Origin: Ryuthela nishihirai
Lineage: Eukaryota; Arthropoda; Arachnida; Araneae; Heptathelidae
Reading direction: 5' to 3'
Assembly (NCBI GenBank): GCA_038380435.1
Contig: JAWZYU010000011.1
Coordinates: 82,994,501 to 83,058,500 of the forward strand
Length of the DNA stretch: 64,000 nt
Below the pieces are notes generated by a model, which was given only the letters and a program-made list of their open reading frames with translations, did not search any database and was not told the origin of the DNA. Shown one piece after another: positions 56,700-64,000 of the stretch (position 1 is its first letter; each line of letters opens with the position of its first letter). The translations under genes and the position numbers were made by a program.

Positions 56700-58400
56700 T
56701 GGAAAGGTTTTTAACAGAGTATGTGAAATTATTACTGATGTATGGTAGCGTTATTGTGTATTTTTGCATTTCTTTATTTACAGGTGTTGGAGGGTTTTGG
56801 GATTGTTTGCATTTGATTCATTTGTGAAATTTGTTGATGGTGTGTGAGGTATATCCTCCCTGTTCAGCTAGTTCAGAAATGTATTTTATTTCGTTGTTGA
56901 GTGCTTCTTGCGTATTGCAGTATTTATGGGCTCTGGTAAAGTGTGAATAGAAGGTTGATAATTTGTAGCTGTTTGGGTGGCAGAGGTGCTAGTTATTATG
57001 TTAGGTATGAATGTAGGTTTTCTGTATACAGATGTGTATAGTTTAGTGGAGGTACAGTGTAAGTTTATGTCTAAGAACGGTAGATGTCCGTTTTATTCCT
57101 CTTCGTGTGTAAATTTAACACTTGAGAGGACTGCATTCAGATAGTAATTTCTTTAATTCTTCTTTGAAGTGTTGCCAGATGATTATTACATCGTCGATAT
57201 ATCAGGCATAAAGCAGTGAGCAGATTTGATGTACATGAAGAACTGTGGTTTCTGCATGATGTAGAACTGCTTCTGCCAACAATCAAGAGAGGGGGGAGCC
57301 CATTGGGACCCCTTGGTTTTTGGACCAAGTTTTTTGTGTTGGTTTGAAACCAGTTGCTTTTAGTGGCTAGTTCAAAGGCTTCCTGTGTGCTGAAATATTC
57401 AGGTGCCGTGGGTCTGGTCGCTTCAAGCCATTTCACTTTAAGTGACATAGTTGTTTCAAGTACCGGTGTGTTAGGATAGAGTGCGACGTCAAATGAGTGT
57501 AGGGTGCAGTCAGGGGTAACAGTTATGGTTTAAGTTTGTTGATTAGGTCTGCACCTGACTATGGTACTGGGTGTGGGTGGGAAATATGGGGTAAAGAACT
57601 GAAAGAGTGCCTTCTCTAGGTCATATGTGGGAGAATTTCGTTTGGCAACTAGTGGTTTTAGAGGTTTGTGTAATTTAATTTTGACAAATAACTGGGGGAT
57701 ATTCGGGTATAATGGGGGTTTGCAGGCTTTGGCTAAGTTTGCCAGTAAACAAGGGTCAGTTTTCAAGTGTGCTAGTTTACTTAAATTTGTAGGGAGCGGG
57801 TCGTATGTGATTTTCGATGCTTGTAATTTATCAAGGGTTAGTTTCAATTTACTGATGTAATCATTTGCATCTAATAATACCAATTGATCAGTTTCATCGG
57901 CAAGTATTATTCTAATGCTGTTATCTTTTTTCAGGTCTTGGTGTGTTTTGATTTCGTTTAGAGTGTTGGTATCAGGTTGGGTATTGTTTTATGCATGAAT
58001 GCTGCGATAGAATTTAAATCTTAATTTGTTTTTGTGTAATTCAGGTATAGGGTTAATTATTTGTTCTAACCGTGGGATGATTTTGTGCAGGGGTGGTAGG
58101 GGCGCCAGGTATGCAAACTTCGGCCCTTGTTGTAATAGCTTTTCTTGCTGTTGCATTAGTTGTAAGGACGAGAGGTTCAAGAATGGAATAGGTTTAGGAG
58201 TTGGGTTATTAACACCACCGATCACAGAAAATATCCTCATTAACATAAAACTGACAGAACTCTGCAACGCAGACATTGTCTCCCTTTCCCCAGCATGACA
58301 TCTTATCCTTAGGGGATATAACATACACCTCAGAAATAGCATGCCCCCCCCCCCCTAAACACTCCCCCCTCTCATTGCTGATCCCCATCTGCCACGTACA
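56700..58400 (-). mobile_element. Penelope-like retroelement, 3'-truncated
   Basis: The minus strand encodes a Penelope-type reverse transcriptase from about 58,342 down to about 56,750. The GIY-YIG endonuclease expected after it is not found; sequence similarity stops at the SINE fragment near 56,697. Neither terminal repeat is identified. Confidence 0.8.
56750..58342 (-). pseudogene. Penelope-like reverse transcriptase, broken
   Basis: In order: FLNLSSLQLMQQQEKLLQQG (N-terminal Penelope block, about 58,190), LLDANDYISKLKLTLDKLQ (57,880), NIPQLFVKIKLHKPLKPLVA and NSPTYDLEKALFQFF (57,710-57,600), GVPMGSPLS (about 57,310), YIDD (57,190-57,201), FLDINLHCTSTKLYTSVYRKP (57,080-57,020) and ITLPYISNNF (56,740). 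The Arg usually before YIDD is a TGA stop. Several frameshifts. The motif order is characteristic of Penelope-like elements and not of LINEs. Confidence 0.85.
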
Positions 58401-59265
58401 CTAATCCACCAAACCCTTTAGAACACTTCCATAATGCCTTCTAAAAATGACAATTAATGTACCTCCCCCCCCAACACACACACAACTCCCAATAGCAATG
58501 CCAATATGAAAACTATTATTCAGACCCTCACTAACATAATTATCTTAACCCCAAAATTCAGTTTACGAAATTTATAAATTCACTAAAAGTACCCCTCATT
58601 ATAATTAATAATTACTAGCCACAAATAGTGAAGCTTCCCTCAATACTCGCTAATCTTGGCGATTTCCCATAATCCCACACCCTCTCCCAACCTCTGTCAC
58701 ATGCAGATCGCATTACGGTCACCAGCACATCCGCTGACCACTCCGATCCTCGGAGCTGAGCCACTGACCTCCTCTGTGCTCAACAACCAACTGCCTCTCC
58801 TGTATTAAGCCTTAGCTCCTCACTTCCCACCTGATAAAGCTCAGGAAGGGCACGAAACGCATGTCATGGATCAAAAACTTTTTTTAAGCACTCTATGTTA
58901 TCAAAGGTATAAATGGTTATTTCCTTCGCCAAGGCGGGTAGACCATTGGCAGCCATTATCCTTCTTTTGATCTCCACTGAGACGTCACTTGCCAGCAAGG
59001 ACATCAATTATTAAATTTGTCACTGAAAGCATCCTTGAAGTTTCTGTTACTACCCGTCCTCTATGGTACAGTATGTAAATCTCTCCTTAATAACTGTTGA
59101 TACTTGATAGCATAGTCCATGTGTTTAAGTGCTTAAAAACATTTAACAGTGTCATAGAGAATTAAATAACTTTAATTACCGTACTGTGCACGTCTACTCT
59201 AATTTTTGATGTCCTAAGTGCTAAATTGTATTTAATAATTAAGCAACAAAAGTTTGTCCTGTTTT
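58400..59265. other. Segment without a gene
   Basis: C-rich runs at 58,345-58,375 and 58,465-58,475, then unremarkable sequence, apart from the motif at 58,828-58,872. Confidence 0.4.
58828..58872 (+). ncRNA. Hammerhead-ribozyme-like motif (degenerate)
   Basis: ctgataa, a 4-bp stem gctc/gggc with loop aggaa, then acgaaac, gcat, gtc. This is the CUGANGA...GAAAC...GUC arrangement with a 2-bp stem III typical of hammerheads in Penelope-like elements. One core base is changed (A for G in CUGAUGA). Stem I (ccac/atgg) is imperfect. It lies beyond the 5' side of the Penelope ORF but on the opposite strand, which weakens the link. Confidence 0.35.
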
Positions 59266-59269
59266 TTTA

Positions 59270-60175
59270 CCAAAATTCACATACAATTGTTTTGTTTGAT
59301 AACCTTCTGCCATCTCTCTGGTAACCGATGATTCCACACTTGTAGAAATTCTTGGATTTCTGGGCAAAGAACTGATCCAGATGGTTTTTGTAGGCTTCCA
59401 AAGAAGTGAAATTCATACCATTTAAACTATTTGCATAGATCTGAATAAATGGTAATGAGCATGCAAGGTCTGGTGATTAGGATGGATGGATCAAAACATC
59501 CCAGCCAAATCCTAGAAGTTTTTGCTGGGTCAAGTTGCCAAAGATATGTGTAGTCTAGCATTGTCGTGAAGGAACACAACACTTTTTATGTTTGCTTGCT
59601 TGTTCCAATTTGCTCAGTTGTGAGCAGTATTTGTCCGAATTAATAGTTTGGTTTTCTGGCAGCAGCTCATTCCATGTCTCACCCTTCCAGTCCCAGCAGA
59701 TATAAACATGACCTTCACCATGCTTAGACCACTATCTCTTTCACTTGATGTTGTTGTATACGATCCATTTTTCATCATCCAGGATAATCTGCTTCAAAAA
59801 TGGATCGATGTGTTTCGTTTCAGCAGGGAATCACAAACAGAAATTTGGTCTACCAATTTTTTTCTGACAAGTTATGCAGCATCCATACATTGGCCTTGCT
59901 GACCATCCCAACTGTCATAATTGGCTCAAAATGGTTGATTGATTAATGTGTAGTATTTCTGTGATCCCATGAGTTGATCGTTTCAGTCAAATCCGAGATT
60001 TTGTCACTGTCAGTCTTGGATGGCCATCCAGAATGTTGCACATTGCTGAGGTCAAAATTTTCTTCATAAAAACGTCTGAACCACTTACGACATGTGGTAT
60101 CATCAACAGCACCCTCTTGCCTTTCCAGAAATAAATGAGCATGATATGCCAAAAGTACTCCTTATTTTCTACCAT
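59270..60175 (-). pseudogene. Mariner transposase, inactive
   Basis: N-terminal domain: MVENKEYFWHIMLIYFWKGK (60,172-60,110), then after a frameshift DDTTCRKWFRRFYEENFDLS and HSGWPSKTDSDKI. Catalytic part: IILDDEKWIVYNN (59,790), NQTINSDKYCSQLSKLEQA (59,640), VVFLHDNARLH (about 59,575), SPDLA and NGMNFTSLEAYKNHLDQFFA (59,480-59,370). All three catalytic Asp of a mariner D,D,34D enzyme can be read, but frameshifts and stops separate them. Ends of the element were not fixed. Confidence 0.85.
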
Positions 60176-60179
60176 CTTC

Positions 60180-60640
60180 ACAATTTCATAAAATGCACAA
60201 CATACAACACACCTTTCAAATGGTGTACAAATATATTTTTGAAATACATTTGATATACATTTGAAATTGTTAACAGGTCGATTTTGTGACACCACCAAGT
60301 GGAAAACAGGGACTACATCAACCCAATATTTGCGTATCAAGGATGTGTACAAAATGTTAATTCATACTGTGTTCAACAGATTTTAATGTGGGTTCCAGTG
60401 GTGGCACGATATTCAACTTCTGTTCATACTTGGCTCAGTACGTCTGGTGCAATACTTGCACCAGCTGCAGTGATTATTCCTTTAAATGTTGCAAATTACA
60501 AATTTTTTCAGAAAAAAACAATGCCTTTAAATGTATTTTGTAAAAAAGCACTCCAACAGTTATCATTATCAAGTTGGGTCTTCTTGTGATCCCCAATATT
60601 AGTTCACCTGTATCAATCTAGAAATTTAGCATTTAAGACA
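60180..60640. other. Segment right of the mariner ORF
   Basis: May be mariner leader or another repeat. The 96-codon ORF (60,299-60,589) is not recognised. Confidence 0.3.
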
Positions 60641-60651
60641 CCTCGTGTACT

Positions 60652-60945
60652 AGCATCCTCATCATCCTCAAGTAGCCATGGGCTATGAAGGTCCAATCAG
60701 ATTATGCAATTTAGCACTCCAAACTCATCTATCCTGACCTACATCTGCTGCATCTTGTCACTGTAGTCCAATTCTAACAAGGTCCTGTTTGACATTGTCT
60801 GCCCACCACATCCTAGTTCTTCTCCTCTTTCTGAGACCTTCAGGCACACTGTTCATAATCCCTATTCGCTAATCTATAGTTATGCATATGGGCAACATGG
60901 CCAAATCAATGGTCTCTCTCTCTACGCAATATACTGCACTCTTGT
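60652..60945 (-). mobile_element. RTE-like LINE, 3' end fragment
   Basis: Reads (minus) gccatgttgcccatatgcat, gtcaaacaggaccttgttag, gacctt-catagcccatggct and an ATGATGAGG tail. It is collinear with the 3' ends at 2,637-2,990 and 37,490-37,735. Confidence 0.8.
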
Positions 60946-61922
60946 ACAAGCACTTATGTATATCTATATACTAACTTGACATTGTTAAACAAGAAATCTT
61001 TGCAGGTTTCTTGACATTTTGGACACATGATTATTTTTGCTACTTAATTATTAAATAAAACATTTTAAAATATAGGATTTATTATTATATAAACCTGTAT
61101 TTTATTGCCATTCTTTTATGATGCATTCTATATGTAATATTTTAATTGCAACTCCTTTTTCTTTTATTCATGCTTTAATGAGCATTTATTTATGCTTTGT
61201 TAGAAAAAAGTGTATCAATTTTAGAACATTCCAAGTTATTTAATATATATAGACAATTGTGAGTGATTGACTGACAGGGTATCTTGCTAATTTTAACTAT
61301 GATGTAGAAATGATACAGCTCTGAAAATTTGCATCTAGGGGTAATCTGGATCATAAATCTCAGGGAAAAAAATCCAAAATTTGACATCCTATGTGTTCTT
61401 CAAAGTCAAACAGAGATCAAACCATGATCTATGAGTGCTAGTAATGTCCATATACTTAATGAACCTTCATTTAACTTTATTTGGCAAGTTAATATTGCCT
61501 GGTGTCTGATATGCTATCCGGAAGTTTAGTTATATTTGGATCAGTCAAAAGGTCCAGAGAGAAGACGTTTAATAATCTTTTAGAACATTACAAGCCAATA
61601 AAGAAAGTGGGGCACTGAACACAAGGACATATATAAAACTGCATATATATAAACTATATGTTATTTAACACGATTGTCAAAGTTAACAAATTTTTGAGCT
61701 TGTTACTTATATGTACTAATCATATTCAATGGCAACTTAAGCTGAAAATTTTTGTTGAACAAGAACCTTAACTTTTGGATTAGTCAAAGACGCACTTATT
61801 GTTCATAGTTAAGATCTTTATTGTATTTATGTAAAGATTAGAAGTGTCCAGATACACACACGATAGATAAATTTTTGATAAGTAAGTTTATTGCAAGCAT
61901 AGTATACTTTTAGTATTGTATT
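60946..61922. other. AT-rich segment with one dispersed-repeat match
   Basis: 61,255-61,360 (gattgactgacag and ctctgaaaatttgcatctag) resembles 9,720-9,830. Otherwise nothing recognised. Confidence 0.4.
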
Positions 61923-61930
61923 GTCTAGAA

Positions 61931-62251
61931 CAGGCATGTCCAACCCGCGGCCCTGGACAGCTAGTAATGCGGCCCACAAAATCATAAAGTTTACGTGTTT
62001 ACGACATAAGCTTTCAACATCATTATGTGATTTTCAGCGAGTTTTTGATATTCCACTAGTTTCATGTTTTTTTTTTAAATTTTATAATCAAAAATATACG
62101 AAAATAAATGAAGTTTTATTATTCATATACATTAACTATATTATATATTTTATGTGCGATCCAAAACAATTCATCTTCACTCAATGTGGCACAGGGAAGT
62201 CAAATCTTCACTCAATGTGGCCCAGGGAAGACAAAAGGTTGGACACACCTG
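61931..62251. mobile_element. hAT-type MITE, 321 bp
   Basis: Ends CAGGCATGTCCAACC and GGTTGGACACACCTG are inverted repeats; perfect 8-bp target duplication gtctagaa at 61,923-61,930 and 62,252-62,259. Contains a short internal duplication of ctcaatgtggc-cagggaag. The 128-codon ORF across it is not a gene. Confidence 0.92.
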
Positions 62252-62499
62252 GTCTAGAAGTACCTTTGAGCACTGCTCAAAATAAAAAAAGTTTCAAAAT
62301 TTCATAAATTCAAAATTTGGCAGATTGCTAACATGTCTATCTATAGTATGTATCTCATGCTGATTCCGCCATAATGACTCCTGACTTAGTAAAAGTAGCT
62401 TGCAGGATGTGATAAAAGAAGCAGAAATGTTAATGAATCTGCTTGAAGATCTTCGGTAGAGAAGGAAAATGACACCTAAATTTGCTGAGAATGTTAAGT

Positions 62500-63800
62500 C
62501 AGCTCATAAACATATTAAACTTTGAACAAATGGTTCCTTTTTTTTGTTCTGTCAGAAGCAAGTGAAAGAACAGAATGTTATCAACCACCTCAACCTCCTC
62601 TGCTCCTCTTTTCCTAAAAGAGTACTCTTTTAGTTCCCATAGAAAAGCCTGTTTGAAATGGTCCCATTCTTTTCCAACTTCAATAGTAAGCAAAAACCAT
62701 AACTGTTATAATGACTAAGTAACCTATCATGGTAAGCTTTAGCTATCACTGGGTCTTCCAGAGCTTCAGAATTAGAGGAAAATTTTTTTAACCTTAGCAC
62801 ACTTTTTGAGTTTAACTTGCAAGACACTTTTAACAAGGTAATGGTCAGACCCAATTTCAGCTCTGCTATATGACCTGGTATTCCTAACAGAACTAGCCCA
62901 TTTGCTGTTAATTAACATATAATCAATCATATTCTTAATCGGCCCATCTGGTGAAACTGATGTGTACTTATATATGTTGCAGTGTTTGTAATAAGTGTTA
63001 GTTATTCTCAAACCATTAAGTTTACTTACCAAAAAAATTGGTCAGGCAGGTAGGAGACAATGCCCATTGCCATTGCAGCTACCAATACCAAAAGAGCCTA
63101 TCACCCCTCCCAAAAGGTCAGTCAGTACCAACTTTGGCATTGAAGTCACCTAGAACAAGGGTAATATCTCCTTTTTTGGCAGAATTTAAAATATCTTGAA
63201 GTTGTCCATAAAACCTATCCTTTTCATCCTCATCAGCATCCTCAGTGGGGGCATAACAGCAGATAACATTCAAGTCTTTAATGCTTGTCTCAAATTTTGC
63301 TGTAAGAAATCTTTCATTAATGCTCTTATATTCTAGAAGAGCATCACTGGCATGTCTACTGAGAAGTAGATCTATGTCTTGGTGATGCTTATTATCTTCC
63401 TCCCCTGAAAAGAGAAATTTAAAATTATTTTTCAGAATCTGACCTTTATCAATCTATTTGGTCTCTTGCAAGCCGTGAATATCTAAATTATAATGGTGGA
63501 ATTCTTGTGTGAGAACATCAAGAGAATAAGCTCTGTGCAGAGTCCTCACATTCCAACTAACTATGGAGAGAAAATGGTTAGTGGAATGCTTAAAGGAATG
63601 TTTATTTAGAGAGGGAATGCCGGCATAAAACAGCCCCCTAATCGCAGACATGGGGCAAAGACCCAATCCCCCACCACTAAAGGCTGAATCCATCTACACT
63701 GGAAGACTTCCTCCAATGTAGAATTTGACAATGCCCATAGGAGCAAGAGTTCAGGTGCCTGCGATGACCTCTGCTCAGGATTATCCACCAGCTGATAAAA
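62500..63800 (-). mobile_element. RTE-like LINE, 5' portion
   Basis: From about 63,800 leftward: a short leader, the endonuclease start (HFLSIVSWNVRTLHR), the endonuclease and the start of the linker at 62,690-62,500. Same family as the palindrome LINEs, but with a better N-terminus. Reverse transcriptase is absent here; the 3' fragment at 60,652-60,945 may belong to the same insertion. Confidence 0.85.
62772..63693 (-). pseudogene. LINE endonuclease, best-preserved copy
   Basis: 63,693-63,454 encodes SIVSWNVRTLHRAYSLDVLT and HHYNLDIHGLQETK (Asn and Glu of the APE active site). 63,032-62,772 encodes KLNGLRITNTYYKHCNIYKY, MIDYMLINSKWASSVRNT and AEIGSDHYLVKSVL, with the terminal SDH intact. 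The middle (63,450-63,040) is broken by frameshifts but still shows gtcctaggtgacttcaatgc-type text at about 63,150. The palindrome copies have lost both ends of this domain. Confidence 0.85.
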
Positions 63801-64000
63801 CATATCCCATGAATCTATTCACTTGGGGCTGTCAACCCACAAACAAATGGAAAACACAGCAGAAGATTTTCCTTCCACAGAAGCCCACCAGGGAAGCAAA
63901 TTCAGGATCCATAAACAAGCTCAGAGACTATTTTCAGTCCAGTTCAAAAATTTGAAAATTAACAAAAAAATATGCTATTTTTAAAAATGGCACATTTTGG

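Noticed and set aside
61921..62307. 128-codon ORF
   Set aside because: Coincides with the hAT-type MITE, including its inverted ends and target duplication.

Overview
The window is repeat-rich nuclear DNA from an animal. It has non-LTR retrotransposons of two clades, a Penelope-like element, tRNA-derived SINEs, P/THAP9-like, Tigger, Tc1 and mariner transposase remnants, hAT-type MITEs and foldback arrays. AT content is high and no operon-like gene packing is seen. The SINE cores and the I-type LINE ORF1 style suggest an arthropod, perhaps a chelicerate; that guess is weak. Almost every readable protein segment is a transposon relic. The only plausible host coding sequence is one 3'-terminal exon at 52,664-52,950 (minus strand).

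Layout. 1-2,670: AT-rich flank with a foldback relic, SINE pieces and a ~130-bp tandem duplication. 2,671-25,184: a 22.5-kb palindrome. Its left arm (2,671-14,031) and right arm (14,551-25,184) carry, from outside in, a SINE-interrupted LINE, a minisatellite, a P-element-like transposase relic, a second minisatellite, a tRNA-SINE and half of a foldback element whose array forms the centre. The arms are nearly identical but differ by discrete events: a left-only pair of perfect hairpins (9,883-9,990), a left-only 167-bp inverted duplication (11,164-11,568), a left-only hairpin insertion (11,617-11,647), a left-only 220-bp direct duplication (12,892-13,340) and a right-only ~225-bp deletion near 24,693.

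25,185-34,640: two SINEs, then a Tigger element (27,168-34,618) whose 5' leader is split by a 5.4-kb element with ~1.8-kb terminal inverted repeats. 34,620-38,660: unrecognised DNA, a foldback array, a LINE 3' part interrupted by a 281-bp element with an 8-bp target duplication, and a divergent relative of the long-TIR element. 38,660-42,300: mostly unrecognised, with one clean SINE insertion. 42,307-51,867: an inverted-repeat element with ~0.9-kb arms, containing a 5S rRNA/tRNA-SINE chimera in one arm, a 74-bp MITE in the other and a near full-length I-type LINE (43,938-50,067) between them.

51,870-54,660: the host-exon candidate, a degenerate ~260-bp repeat triplet and an old SINE. 54,696-56,620: a Tc1 transposon split by inverted tRNA-derived repeats. 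56,640-58,900: a Penelope-like reverse transcriptase lacking a visible GIY-YIG domain, with a hammerhead-ribozyme-like motif beyond its 5' side. 59,270-60,175: a mariner transposase relic. 60,650-64,000: pieces of the same LINE family that lies in the palindrome, and a hAT MITE.

The most unusual theme is repeated fold-back (inverted) duplication at scales from about 30 bp to 11 kb. Several events are private to one palindrome arm or one LINE copy, so they can be read against an unaltered counterpart in the same window.
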